Shown here: positions 29,690-38,153 of the stretch, piece by piece
How the letters are laid out: every line of letters begins with the position of its first letter
How positions within the stretch are numbered: position 1 is the first letter of the stretch
Origin: Belnapia moabensis DSM 16746
GTDB lineage: Bacteria; Pseudomonadota; Alphaproteobacteria; Acetobacterales; Acetobacteraceae
Reading direction: 5' to 3'
DNA length: 64,000 bases
Assembly: GCF_000745835.1 (NCBI RefSeq)
Contig: NZ_JQKB01000011.1
Coordinates: 62,001-126,000, forward strand
Position numbers and translations under genes: made by a program
The notes under the pieces: generated by a model
What the model saw: the letters and a program-made list of their open reading frames with translations, nothing else
What the model was told of the DNA's origin: nothing
Databases searched by the model: none

Positions 29690-30972
29690 CAGAACATGTC
29701 GGCCGGGTTGGCGTCGCGGAGCTTGCGCATGGCGAGCAGGCCAGCGATGCCGCACATGGTAAAGATCATGGCGAAGACGCTAAGCGCGCGCGAGGCGTCC
29801 ATCTCGAGCGGCAGGAAGGTCCCCTTCCCCACCACATCGTAAAGCAGCGTCGAGAGCGCGAGGCCGGGGAGGAAGCCGAGCACGGCGAGGATCAGCGCCG
29901 CCGAGAGCACGGCGCGGCGGAGGAAGCCGTTGGAGTAGCCGATGGCCTTCAGCGTGGCGTATTCGCGCAGGTGGCTGGCGATGTCGCTGAAGAGGATCTG
30001 GTAGACGATGACCATGCCGACGACGAGGCCCATCAGGCTGCCGAAGGCGAAGATGAAGCCGATCGGCGTTGCCGTCTCCCAGTAGTTGCGCTCATGCGCG
30101 ACGAGCTGGGGCTGGCTCATCACCATGACGTCGCCGGGGAGCAAGGCGCGGAGGCGGGCGACGGCGGCATCGCGGTCGGCGCCGGGGCGCAGCTTGATCG
30201 CGACGAGATCGACCTGGCTCGCCTGGCGCTCCTTCATGATGCGGCGGAAATTCAGCTCCGACATGACGACATTGCCGTCGGCGCCGAAGGAGGGGCCGAT
30301 CTCGACCAAGCCGGCGACCTCCATCTGCCGGTTGCCGACCTGGACCTGGAAGGGACCGCGCTCCGCCAGCAGGCGGGGCACGGGGCCGAATTCGGGGCGG
30401 GAGCGTCGGTCGAAGGCCATGGTGTCGGGGCGCTTCAGCGTCTCGATCAGCGGGGCGAGGCCAGGGAAGTCCATCACCCCGGATTCGGTGTCGAAGCCGA
30501 CGAGCTGGACGGGGCGGCGGGTGCCGTCCTCCGGGTTCCGCCAGGTCGCCTGGGCCAGGTAGACGGGGACGGCGGCCTGCACCTCGGGCAGCGCCATGGC
30601 CTGGCTGGCGCGGATGCGGGGGAGCATCTCCGGCTTGAAGCTCACCGTGGTCAGCGGGTGCATCAGGAAGATGTCGGCGCGCATCGCCGAAAGCAGCGCC
30701 GTTGCGCTGTCGAAGAGGGCAGAGCGGAAGCCGAGCTGCATGAAGACCAGCACGCAGGCGAAGAGCACGCCGGCGATGGCCGAGGCCAGGCGGGCACGCT
30801 CGGCGCGGAGCTGGCGCCAGGCGAGGCGCAGCGGCAGCCAGAGCGCGCCGAGGACCGGCGTGGAGCGCGGCGGCGGCGGGGGCGCGGCGGCGGCGGGGGC
30901 GCCGGTGAGCTCGGGCGCCCAGGGCAGCAGGGTGGCCTCGGCCGTCGGCACGGTGCGGGGAACGGCATTCAT
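29689..30972 (-). CDS. ABC exporter permease, DevC/FtsX-type
   Basis: 427 aa. One N-terminal membrane segment (about residues 60-80) is followed by a large periplasmic domain and three C-terminal segments (about 300-410), the MacB/FtsX/DevC topology. SDIASHLREYATLKAIGYSNGFLRRAVL is the typical DevC cytoplasmic loop. The first 45 residues are a proline/alanine-rich cytoplasmic tail. It overlaps the HlyD gene by 4 bp and the ATPase gene by 1 bp. DevBCA systems export glycolipids in cyanobacteria; the substrate here is unknown. Confidence 0.91.
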   Translation of the reverse strand: MNAVPRTVPTAEATLLPWAPELTGAPAAAAPPPPPRSTPVLGALWLPLRLAWRQLRAERARLASAIAGVLFACVLVFMQLGFRSALFDSATALLSAMRADIFLMHPLTTVSFKPEMLPRIRASQAMALPEVQAAVPVYLAQATWRNPEDGTRRPVQLVGFDTESGVMDFPGLAPLIETLKRPDTMAFDRRSRPEFGPVPRLLAERGPFQVQVGNRQMEVAGLVEIGPSFGADGNVVMSELNFRRIMKERQASQVDLVAIKLRPGADRDAAVARLRALLPGDVMVMSQPQLVAHERNYWETATPIGFIFAFGSLMGLVVGMVIVYQILFSDIASHLREYATLKAIGYSNGFLRRAVLSAALILAVLGFLPGLALSTLLYDVVGKGTFLPLEMDASRALSVFAMIFTMCGIAGLLAMRKLRDANPADMF

Positions 30973-32009
30973 GGCTGGATGGAGACCTGCACCTGCATGC
31001 CGGCGCGGCGCTCGAGCGCGGCACGCCCCTCGGGCGAGAGGGTGAGGCGGACCTCGACGGTGCGGGCATCGACGGCGGCCACGGGGTCCGTGCCGGCCTG
31101 GGTGGTGCGGCGGACGAGCCAGCCGATCTCGCGCAGCTCGGCCGGGTAGCGCCGCGGGTCGCCGGGGACGATGACCTCGGCGGGGGCGCCCTGGCGGAGG
31201 CGGGGGACATCCGTCTCATAGACATCGGCGACGACGTCGAGGCGGGTGAGGTCGGCCATGTCGAGCAGGCCGTCGCCGCCGACCTGGTCGCCGGGGCGGG
31301 CGTAGATCTTCAGGATGGTGCCGGCGATGGGGGCCGTCACGCGCGAAAGGGTGGCATCGGCCCGGGCCTTGGCCAGCGCGGCCTCGGCGGCCTGGAGTTC
31401 GGCCTCGGCGACGGCGAGGTCCTCGGGGCGGGGGACCAAGAGGCGTTGCAGGGTCGCCTCGGCCTCGGCGCGCTCGGCGGCGGTACGGGCGGCGGCGAAG
31501 CGGGCGCGCTCGGCCGGCGCCGCGCCGCCGGCGCCGGAGGGAACCAGCGCCTCGGCCCGCTCGGCGTCGCGGCGGGCGCTCGATTCGGCATAGCGGAGGG
31601 CGTCGATGCGGGCGCGCTGGGCGGCGACCTCCTCCGGGCGGCCGGCGGCGCGGATACGGGCCAGCTCCGCACGGGATTGGGCGAGTTGCGCCTCGGCCTG
31701 GGCGATGGCGGCCTCCTTCTGCGCCAGGTCGCCGAATTCGGCGATGAGCTGGCCGGCCTCGACCCGGTCGCCCTCGGCGACCAACAGGCGGTCGAGGCGG
31801 GTGACGGCCATGCCGCCCGGCGGGTTGAGCCGGCGGATGCGGCTGGCGGGCTCGACGCGGCCGAGGGCGCCGACACCGGGGGGCGGCAAGGGCGCGGCCT
31901 CGGCGGGGGCGATGGGGGCGACCTCGCGTGCCCCGTATTGGACCCAGGCGAGGCCGGCCGCGGTCAGGGCCACCAGCATCAGGCCGAAGAGGACCGCGCG
32001 GCGCTTCAC
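30969..32009 (-). CDS. HlyD/DevB-family periplasmic adaptor protein
   Basis: 346 aa membrane-fusion protein linking the inner-membrane DevCA exporter to the outer membrane. N-terminal anchor (about residues 6-24), a split lipoyl domain (GDRVEAGQLIAEFGDL near 90; SRVTAPIAGTILKIYARPGDQV near 230) and a long Ala/Glu/Arg coiled-coil hairpin between them. The start is GTG at 32009 overlapping the stop of the 71-aa gene (GTGA); ATG starts further upstream belong to another frame. Confidence 0.92.
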   Translation of the reverse strand: MKRRAVLFGLMLVALTAAGLAWVQYGAREVAPIAPAEAAPLPPPGVGALGRVEPASRIRRLNPPGGMAVTRLDRLLVAEGDRVEAGQLIAEFGDLAQKEAAIAQAEAQLAQSRAELARIRAAGRPEEVAAQRARIDALRYAESSARRDAERAEALVPSGAGGAAPAERARFAAARTAAERAEAEATLQRLLVPRPEDLAVAEAELQAAEAALAKARADATLSRVTAPIAGTILKIYARPGDQVGGDGLLDMADLTRLDVVADVYETDVPRLRQGAPAEVIVPGDPRRYPAELREIGWLVRRTTQAGTDPVAAVDARTVEVRLTLSPEGRAALERRAGMQVQVSIQP

Positions 32010-32221
32010 TGGGAGGGCGCCTCGGGGTCCAGCAGGGCCTGGAATTCCACCTCGTCGAGCACGTCGAAGGCGAGCAACGCGCTGTCCGACGGGTCGCCGC
32101 GCAGGCATTCGCCGATCAGGCCGAAGAGACTGGGCATGGTGGGGTGATACTGCGTGCCGGCGGCGGCGCCGGCGGCCAGCATGGTGAGGAAGGCACCGGC
32201 GAGGGCGGTGGGGAGCTTCAT
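32006..32221 (-). CDS. Small secreted protein in the TetR/exporter operon
   Basis: 71 aa, unrecognised. A likely signal peptide (MKLPTALAGAFLTMLAAGAAAG, about residues 1-22) precedes a 49-residue acidic mature part with one cysteine (GECLRGD) and a run of Asp/Glu/Leu (DVLDEVEFQALLD). The ATG overlaps the TetR stop and the stop overlaps the HlyD GTG, so it is tightly coupled on both sides. It could be an exporter accessory, a periplasmic chaperone or even exported cargo; none of these is proven. Confidence 0.75.
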   Translation of the reverse strand: MKLPTALAGAFLTMLAAGAAAGTQYHPTMPSLFGLIGECLRGDPSDSALLAFDVLDEVEFQALLDPEAPSQ

Positions 32222-32805
32222 GGCAGAGCCTCCTCGATCAGGCGGGAGAGGGTGGCGTGCATGGCGTCCATCTCCTCCGGCGTAGCGGTGTAGGTGCCGA
32301 AGATACGCGCCATGAAAAGCCCATCCCCCGCGGCCATGACGAGGCCGCCGATGCCGGGGGGAAGGCCGTCCGCCGCGACCTGGCGGCGCATCCCGGCGAC
32401 GACGGCGCGGACCGGGTCGAGCAGCGCCGGGTCATGGTGGAAGGTGGCGAGGAAGACGGCGGCGGCACGGTCGCAGCGCTCCGTCATCTCCTCGGGCATC
32501 GCGCCCATCCCCTGGCCGAAGCCCCAGGCGAGCATGGCGCGGGCGACGCGGCCGGGGCCTTCCGGCTGGGCGGCGACGCCGGCGGCGAAATCCTCCTCGA
32601 TGAAGGCGGCCATGCGGGCGATGAGGCCGGTGAGCAGCGCCTCCTTGGAGGCGAAATGGTAGAGCAGCCCGCCCTTGGAGACGCCGGCGAGGCGGGCGGC
32701 AGCCTCCAGAGTGAGACCGGCGACGCCCTTGGCGCGGACCAGGGCCTCGGCCGCGTCGAGGACGCGGGTGCGGGCATCGATAGGGTTGGTTGATCCATCC
32801 GGCAT
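32218..32805 (-). CDS. TetR-family repressor
   Basis: 195 aa. N-terminal helix-turn-helix TRVLDAAEALVRAKGVAGLTLEAAARLAGVSKGGLLYHFASKEALL (residues 13-58) and an alpha-helical ligand domain of the TetR_C type. First gene of the operon with the small secreted protein and the HlyD-DevC-DevA exporter. A double palindrome 14-54 bases upstream of its ATG is the probable autoregulatory operator. Ligand unknown, but such repressors usually respond to the exporter's cargo. Confidence 0.93.
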   Translation of the reverse strand: MPDGSTNPIDARTRVLDAAEALVRAKGVAGLTLEAAARLAGVSKGGLLYHFASKEALLTGLIARMAAFIEEDFAAGVAAQPEGPGRVARAMLAWGFGQGMGAMPEEMTERCDRAAAVFLATFHHDPALLDPVRAVVAGMRRQVAADGLPPGIGGLVMAAGDGLFMARIFGTYTATPEEMDAMHATLSRLIEEALP

Positions 32806-32818
32806 GGTGACAACACTA

Positions 32819-32859
32819 TACCGGCTGGACGGTTCGTCAAGAAAACCGTCCGGCCGGTA
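32819..32859. promoter_or_regulatory. Double TetR-type operator upstream of the exporter operon
   Basis: TACCGGCTGGACGGTT, nine bases, AACCGTCCGGCCGGTA: 16-bp arms that match at 15 of 16 positions. Each arm is itself a near-palindrome of the form ACCG-N6-CGGT, so two TetR dimers could bind side by side. It lies directly upstream of the tetR ATG. Confidence 0.75.
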
Positions 32860-32887
32860 CAGTCACACTGGCGTCACCCCTGACGCG

Positions 32888-33751
32888 TCAGTTCGGCCAG
32901 CGGCGATGCAGCCAGAGCCACTCGGCCGGGCGCGCCGTGATCCAGGCAGAGAGGCGATCGTTGATGGCGGTCGTCAGCGCCAGGATCTGTGCCTGGCGGT
33001 CCTCGCCGGGCGGGACCGGGAGCGGCGGCTCCACAATCAGGCGGAAGCGGCAGGGGCCGAGGCGCTCGACATGGCCGGGGATGATCGGGCAGCCGAAGCG
33101 GAGCGCCAGCTGGGCGGGCGCCGGGGCGGTCATCGCCGGCAGGCCGAGCAGCGGGACGGCGATGCCGTCGTTCAGCTTCTGGTCGGCGAGCATGCCGAGG
33201 ACGCCGCCCTGCGAGAGGTAGCGCAGCGCGGCGCGGGCGCCGGTGGAGCCTTTCGGGAAGAGCGGCAGGGGGTCGCCGGCCACGGCCTCGGCGCGGCAGG
33301 CGGCGATGAGGGCATCGACCTCGGCATTGTCGGCGGCGCGGTAGACGCTGCCCATGCGGATGCCCAGGGTGGCGAGCGCCGGGGGCAGCACCTCCCAATT
33401 GCCGATATGGCCGGAGACGAGGATGGCGGGGCCGCCCCGCTCCGCGATGGGCTCGAGGTGCTCCCTCCCCTCCATCTCCCATTCCAGCGCCGGGATATGC
33501 GCCAGCTCGGCGGCGGTGCGGCCGAGATTGTCCCACATGGCGCGCACCACGCGGTTGCGCTCGGCCGCGGGCAGGGATGGCAATGCGCGGGCCAGGTTGC
33601 GGCGGGCGGTGCGGGTGACGGGCAGGACGGGGCCGATGGTCCGCGCCAGCCAGCCGCCGAAGTCGGAGGCGCGGCGCGGCCCGAGCCGGCGCGAGAGGCC
33701 GAGCAGCAGCCGGGCGGCTGCGGTTTCGATCCGGTGCTGGAAGCGCGCCAT
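32888..33751 (-). CDS. Lipid A late acyltransferase, LpxL/HtrB family
   Basis: 287 aa membrane-associated acyltransferase that adds a secondary acyl chain to lipid A. The HX4E catalytic motif is seen as HIGNWE (about residue 114), followed by VYRAADN and GMLADQKLNDGI, and ends with WLWLHRRWPN. It begins one base after the lpxK stop in a leftward run with waaA and a DUF374 acyltransferase, so it belongs to the conventional lipid A/Kdo pathway. A second family member (lpxXL-type) lies at 58261. Confidence 0.92.
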   Translation of the reverse strand: MARFQHRIETAAARLLLGLSRRLGPRRASDFGGWLARTIGPVLPVTRTARRNLARALPSLPAAERNRVVRAMWDNLGRTAAELAHIPALEWEMEGREHLEPIAERGGPAILVSGHIGNWEVLPPALATLGIRMGSVYRAADNAEVDALIAACRAEAVAGDPLPLFPKGSTGARAALRYLSQGGVLGMLADQKLNDGIAVPLLGLPAMTAPAPAQLALRFGCPIIPGHVERLGPCRFRLIVEPPLPVPPGEDRQAQILALTTAINDRLSAWITARPAEWLWLHRRWPN

Positions 33752-33752
33752 G

Positions 33753-34742
33753 TCAGGCCGGGATCGGCACCCGCTGGGCGAGCGGATCGAGCAGCGCCTC
33801 GATCGCCGCCGTGTCCTCCCATTCCAGGCCGATATTCACCACCGTCACCCGGCTGCGGAAGGCGGCCGGGATGCGGACGAAGTCCTTGCGGGTGGTGACG
33901 GGGATGGCGCGCAGCCGGTCGGCCTCGGCCAGGATCTCGCGCATGTCGCCCTCGTCGAAGGGGTAGTGGTCGGCGAAGGGGGCGCGGCCGGCGACGACGG
34001 CGCCGATCTCGGCCAGGGTTGCGAAGAACTTCTTCGGGTTGCCGATGCCGCAGAAGGCATGGACCGGCTGGCCGGCCAGCATCGACGCCTCCGGCGCCGG
34101 GCGCTGATGGGCGCGGAGGATGCGGGTGCCGGGGGGTAAGACGCTGGCCGCATCGGCTTCGTCCTCGCCGATGATGATGGCGGCGCGGCAGCGGGCAGCG
34201 GCGGCGGCGACCGGCTCGCGCAGCGGCCCGGAGGGAATGATGCGGTTGTTGCCGAAGCCGAAATTGCCGTCGACGATGAGGAAGGAGAGGTCCTTCTCCA
34301 GCGTCGGGTTCTGCAGCCCGTCATCCATGATGATGGCCTGGGCCCCGGCGGCGATGGCGGCGCGGGCGCCGGCGGCGCGGTCGGCCGAGATCCACGCCGG
34401 GCGCTCGGCGGCGAGCAGCAGGGCCTCGTCGCCAACCGCTTGGCTGTCATGTAGGGCGGGGTCGACGCGGACGGGTCCCTTCAGCTTGCCGCCATAGCCG
34501 CGGAGGAGGAAATGCACGGCGATGCCGCGATTGGCCAGGCGCTGGCCGAGATCGAGCGAGACGGTGGTCTTGCCGGCGCCGCCCGCAGTGGCGTTGCCGC
34601 AGCAGATCACCGGCACCGGAGCCTGCCAGCCGGGCTTCGCCATGCGCCGCGCCGTTGCCGCGCCATAGAAGGCGGCGATGGGCGAAAGCAGCAGCGGCAG
34701 CAGGCCGGAGCCGTCGCCGCCCCAGAAATCCGGGGCGCGCAT
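33753..34742 (-). CDS. lpxK: Tetraacyldisaccharide 4'-kinase LpxK
   Basis: 329 aa inner-membrane kinase phosphorylating the 4' position of the lipid A disaccharide. N-terminal anchor (PLLLSPIAAFYG), P-loop GNATAGGAGKTT near residue 50, FLLRGYGG, and the DDGLQNPTLEKDLSFLIVDG block are characteristic. Same strand and close spacing to waaA (15 bp) and the LpxL-type gene (1 bp). Confidence 0.96.
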   Translation of the reverse strand: MRAPDFWGGDGSGLLPLLLSPIAAFYGAATARRMAKPGWQAPVPVICCGNATAGGAGKTTVSLDLGQRLANRGIAVHFLLRGYGGKLKGPVRVDPALHDSQAVGDEALLLAAERPAWISADRAAGARAAIAAGAQAIIMDDGLQNPTLEKDLSFLIVDGNFGFGNNRIIPSGPLREPVAAAAARCRAAIIIGEDEADAASVLPPGTRILRAHQRPAPEASMLAGQPVHAFCGIGNPKKFFATLAEIGAVVAGRAPFADHYPFDEGDMREILAEADRLRAIPVTTRKDFVRIPAAFRSRVTVVNIGLEWEDTAAIEALLDPLAQRVPIPA

Positions 34743-34757
34743 CAGGCGGTCATCGCA

Positions 34758-36071
34758 TCAATGGGCATCGGGCGTCGATCGGTCCTCGTCCCTGGCCTGT
34801 GGCATGAGGTGCAGCAGCGCCTTGGCCACCTCGTCCGGCAGGGTGGCAGCCGGCGCGATGGCGGCGGCGGCGGCGTCTGCCAGATTTCGGCCATGATCCG
34901 GGTTGGATAGCACGGTGCGGATGGCTCCGGCCAGCGCCCCCGGCTCGGGTGGGATGACCAGGCGAACACCGCCGGCGGCCAGCAACCGGGCGGCGATATC
35001 GGCGAAATTGGCGGTGTTGGGGCCGAGCAGGATGGGGCAGCCGAGCCGGGCCGGCTCCAGCGGGTTTTGCCCGCCATGGGGTACGAGGGAGCCGCCGACC
35101 AGGGCGAGCCGGGCCAGGCGGTAGAGGAGGCCCAATTCGCCGAGCGTATCGGCGATGTAGATGGCCGTCTCCGGGCCGGGGAGCGCGCCGGTGCTGCGGC
35201 GGAGGGTGGGGAGGGTGCCGGCCTCGGTGGCGAGGGCAGCGCCGCGTTCCGGGTGGCGCGGGGCAAGGATGGTCAGCAAGCCGGGGAATTCCGGGGCGAG
35301 AAGGCGGTGGGCGGCGATCAGCATCGCCTCCTCTCCCGGATGGGTCGCGGCGCCGAGCACGACCGGGCGCGGGCCGATGGCGGCCTGCAGGGCGGCGAGG
35401 GCGGCCGGATCGGCGGGGAGCGGAGGCGCGGCCTCCTTCAGGTTGCCGGGAGCACGGACCTCGCGGGCGCCGAGGGCGGCGAAGCGGGCGGCATCGGCGG
35501 GGCCCTGCGCCAGGACGAGGGTGAAGGCGGCCATCAGCTCCCGCCCCAACGCCGGGGCAAGGCGCCAGCGGGCGGCGGAGCGGGCCGAGAGGCGGCCGTT
35601 GATGAGTACCAGCGGGATACGGCGGGCCCGGGCGGCGCGGATGAGGTTCGGCCAGAGCTCCGATTCGACGAGGCCGGCGGCGTCGGGGCGCCATGCATCG
35701 AGGAAGCTGGCGACCCAGGCGGGAACGTCGAGCGGGATGAAGCGGTGGATCACCTGGCTGCGAAGCGCGGGGGAGAGGCGCCGGTCGAGCAGGGTAGCGC
35801 TGGTGACGGTACCGGTGGTCAGCAGGATGGTCAGCGCCGGGGCGCGGGCGGTGAGCGCATCGAGCACGGGCAGCAGCGAGAGCGTCTCGCCGATGCTGGC
35901 GGCGTGCAGCCAGAGCAGAGGCCCCGGCGGGCGGGCGGCGCCGAGGCCGCGGCGCTCCGGCAGGCGGGCGGCGAGTTCCTTGCCGCGACGCTGGCGGAGG
36001 CGCAGCCAAGCCGGCAGCAGCGGGGCGGCGAGCGTCGCGCCGCAATGCCATGCGAAACTGGCCAGGCTCAT
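34758..36071 (-). CDS. waaA: 3-deoxy-D-manno-octulosonic acid transferase WaaA
   Basis: 437 aa glycosyltransferase that adds Kdo to lipid IVA at the inner membrane. N-terminal membrane-anchoring helix, RLPERRGLG, LLWLHAASIGET (catalytic glutamate region), FVESELWPN-type segment as LVESELWPNLI, and the C-terminal LVGGSLVPHGGQNPLEPARLGCPILLGPNTANF with the GGxNxLEP fingerprint. Whether it adds one or two Kdo cannot be read. Overlaps the DUF374 acyltransferase gene by 4 bp. Confidence 0.96.
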   Translation of the reverse strand: MSLASFAWHCGATLAAPLLPAWLRLRQRRGKELAARLPERRGLGAARPPGPLLWLHAASIGETLSLLPVLDALTARAPALTILLTTGTVTSATLLDRRLSPALRSQVIHRFIPLDVPAWVASFLDAWRPDAAGLVESELWPNLIRAARARRIPLVLINGRLSARSAARWRLAPALGRELMAAFTLVLAQGPADAARFAALGAREVRAPGNLKEAAPPLPADPAALAALQAAIGPRPVVLGAATHPGEEAMLIAAHRLLAPEFPGLLTILAPRHPERGAALATEAGTLPTLRRSTGALPGPETAIYIADTLGELGLLYRLARLALVGGSLVPHGGQNPLEPARLGCPILLGPNTANFADIAARLLAAGGVRLVIPPEPGALAGAIRTVLSNPDHGRNLADAAAAAIAPAATLPDEVAKALLHLMPQARDEDRSTPDAH

Positions 36072-36757
36072 CCGGCGGCGACCCAGGCATCGGCCGCGTC
36101 GCAGGCAGCGGTGAGCGCGGCCTCGATGGCCGGCAGCGCGTCGAGCGGGGTGGCGCGCTCCACCGCGACGGGCGGGCCCATCACCAGGACGCCGCGGGCG
36201 AAGGGGAGCGGCAGCACCATCCGGTCCCAGCTGCCGAGGATGCGGGCGCGGCTGGTGCGGGCGGCGCAGGGCAGGACGGGGATGCCGGCCAGCGCCGCCA
36301 GCTGGGCGACGCCGGGGGCGGCGCTGCGCCGCGGGCCACGTGGGCCGTCCGGGGTGATGACGACCATGTCCCCCTCCCCCAGCACCCGCAGCAGCCTGCG
36401 CATCCCAGCAGCGCCGCCGCGCGAGGTGGAGGCATGCACCAGCTCCAGCCGGAAGCGGCGGACGATGTCGCCGATGAAGCGGCCGTCGCGGTGGCGAGAG
36501 ACCAGCACATGGGCGCGGACGGCGGCGAGGCGTGGCTCGGCAGCGCGGGCGCGCAGCCAGAGCATCGGCATCATCGGCAGGCGCTCATGCCAGAAGGCGG
36601 CAAGGATGGGACGGCCAGTATCGCCGAGGGCGGCTGCCAGGTGGGGCTCGCCCAGCAGGGTCCAGCGCGTGGTGCGGAAGACCAAGGCGAGGTAGAGGCC
36701 GAGCGCCTTGGCGAGAGCCGCCTGGGTGGTGGGATGCCGGATCAGGCGGCGGAGCAT
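36068..36757 (-). CDS. DUF374-family lysophospholipid acyltransferase-like protein
   Basis: 229 aa. The DUF374 fold: an N-terminal hydrophobic segment, the acyltransferase-like ILAAFWHERLPMMP (about residue 52), VLVSRHRDGRFIGDIVRRFRLELV and the conserved ITPDGPRGPRRSAAPGVAQLAALAG. Members usually sit beside waaA and lpxK, as here, and are thought to act on lipid A/LPS or phospholipid. Overlaps waaA by 4 bp; first gene of this lipid A block. Confidence 0.9.
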   Translation of the reverse strand: MLRRLIRHPTTQAALAKALGLYLALVFRTTRWTLLGEPHLAAALGDTGRPILAAFWHERLPMMPMLWLRARAAEPRLAAVRAHVLVSRHRDGRFIGDIVRRFRLELVHASTSRGGAAGMRRLLRVLGEGDMVVITPDGPRGPRRSAAPGVAQLAALAGIPVLPCAARTSRARILGSWDRMVLPLPFARGVLVMGPPVAVERATPLDALPAIEAALTAACDAADAWVAAG

Positions 36758-36824
36758 GGCGGGCGGGGCATGGCGCCCGCCGCCCTAGCACGCCCCATGC
36801 GGAGCCGGAATAGGGTGGCCAGCC

Positions 36825-37010
36825 TTAGGCGAAGACGCTCTTCCGGCGGAGCGCCAGAACGGCGGCGGCAAGGCCGCTGGTCAGCGAGACGAGGCCGAGG
36901 ACCGGCGCGGCGAGCAGGACCGCCGAGGCGGCGGCGGTTCCGAGGGCGAGGCCGACGGCGGCGAGGCCACCGACAGCGGCAATGACGGCCAGGAAGCAGA
37001 GCGGAATCAT
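36825..37010 (-). CDS. Small membrane protein with two helices
   Basis: 61 aa, unrecognised. Two hydrophobic stretches (about residues 2-25 and 30-52) with a basic tail (RRKSVFA). ATG 37010 is supported by GGAGG about six bases upstream; longer in-frame starts lack this. Lies 67 bp upstream of the DUF374 gene on the same strand and may share its transcript. Confidence 0.6.
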   Translation of the reverse strand: MIPLCFLAVIAAVGGLAAVGLALGTAAASAVLLAAPVLGLVSLTSGLAAAVLALRRKSVFA

Positions 37011-37087
37011 GAGTGGCCTCCGGCGAATGGGACAAAGTCTGCCATGGTTATGCCATGATTTGGTCCCAGCCGGCCACAATTACGATT

Positions 37088-37118
37088 GTGCCGCCACCCC
37101 TAACCGGAATGGCGGCAC
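37088..37118. terminator. Perfect 9-bp stem-loop downstream of the Tim44-like gene
   Basis: GTGCCGCCA and TGGCGGCAC pair perfectly around a 13-base loop, 26-56 bases past the stop at 37144. No T-run on either strand. Position suggests a terminator or 3' stabilising hairpin for the Tim44-like/pmbA transcript. Confidence 0.45.
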
Positions 37119-37143
37119 CGTTGTGACAGAAGAGTGAAGGTTG

Positions 37144-38091
37144 TCAGCCGGTCTGCTGGATGGCCGAGAGCATCCAGGGGCCGCCCTGCACCCGCATGAA
37201 GGTCCAGACTTCCGTCGCCTCCGTGCGGCGGTTCGGGTCGCCCTCGACCACCACGCCGTCGCTGACCCGGCGGGTCACGTCGATCATCGAGAAGCGCATG
37301 GCGACCGTGGCGAACTCCCGGCTGCCCTCGCGCCAGGCCTCGGCGAGGTCACCCTGCTCCAGCTTCACGTCGCGGGTCTCGTTGCGGAGGCCGCGGCGGT
37401 CGAGATCGGCCAGGTCGTCGCCGAAGTAGCGCATCATCTCGGGCGTGGCGACGGCGCGCATCCCGGCTTCGTCATGGTTGTTCCAGGCCGCGTTGATGCG
37501 CTGGAGGGCCGATTCGAAAGCCTGGAAATCGGCCGGCGTGACCTGGATGGCGGCGGAAGGCGCGCCGCCGGCACCGCCCATTGGCTGCGGGCCGTTCATC
37601 GCCTCGCGGGCCATGCCCTGGGGCATGCCAGCCATGGCCGGCTGCGGCTGACGGCGACGGATGAAGCCCATCACCAGCCGGACCAGGAGGAAGATCAGCC
37701 CGATCTGCAGCAGCAGGCCAACGATGGAGCCAAGGCCGGTGAAGCCGGCGAACAGGCCGTTGCCGAAGAGCAGGCCGCCGAGGCCGACGCCGATCAGGCC
37801 GCCCATCATCGCTGCCATGAAGGGAGAGCGGGAGAAGAAGCCGCCGGCCGGGTTGGGCTGGCCAATCGGCGGGCGGGTAGCCTGCTGGCCCGCGGTCGCA
37901 GCCGGGCGGCCGGCATCCATCGAGCGCTCCATCGGCCGGGCGGCATTGGGCGCCGTGTTGGTGGCCGGCGGAGCGCTGTAGGTGCGGCTGCCGCGACTGC
38001 CCGTCGAGGTGCCGCCACCCGGCCGGGCATCCGCGAGCGCGGGGGCCAGCGCCAGGACGGCGGCGGCGAGGAAGAGGGCGGGGCGACGCAT
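37144..38091 (-). CDS. Secreted or anchored Tim44-like domain protein
   Basis: 315 aa. Signal peptide (MRRPALFLAAAVLALAPALADA), a low-complexity Gly/Ser/Ala/Arg/Pro linker, a glycine-rich hydrophobic pair of helices (MGGLIGVGLGGLLFGNGLFAGF... FLLVRLVMGFIRRR, residues ~100-155) and a C-terminal Tim44-like domain (FQAFESALQRINAAWNNHDEAGMRAVATPEMMRYF onward). Bacterial Tim44-like proteins are membrane-linked; their role is poorly defined. ATG 38091 chosen; an earlier in-frame ATG overlaps pmbA. Confidence 0.87.
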   Translation of the reverse strand: MRRPALFLAAAVLALAPALADARPGGGTSTGSRGSRTYSAPPATNTAPNAARPMERSMDAGRPAATAGQQATRPPIGQPNPAGGFFSRSPFMAAMMGGLIGVGLGGLLFGNGLFAGFTGLGSIVGLLLQIGLIFLLVRLVMGFIRRRQPQPAMAGMPQGMAREAMNGPQPMGGAGGAPSAAIQVTPADFQAFESALQRINAAWNNHDEAGMRAVATPEMMRYFGDDLADLDRRGLRNETRDVKLEQGDLAEAWREGSREFATVAMRFSMIDVTRRVSDGVVVEGDPNRRTEATEVWTFMRVQGGPWMLSAIQQTG

Positions 38092-38153
38092 CAGGACCGA
38101 ATCTCCGTGTTTCTGAATTATCGGCAATATAGGGAGGCGCATCGCCAATTGCA

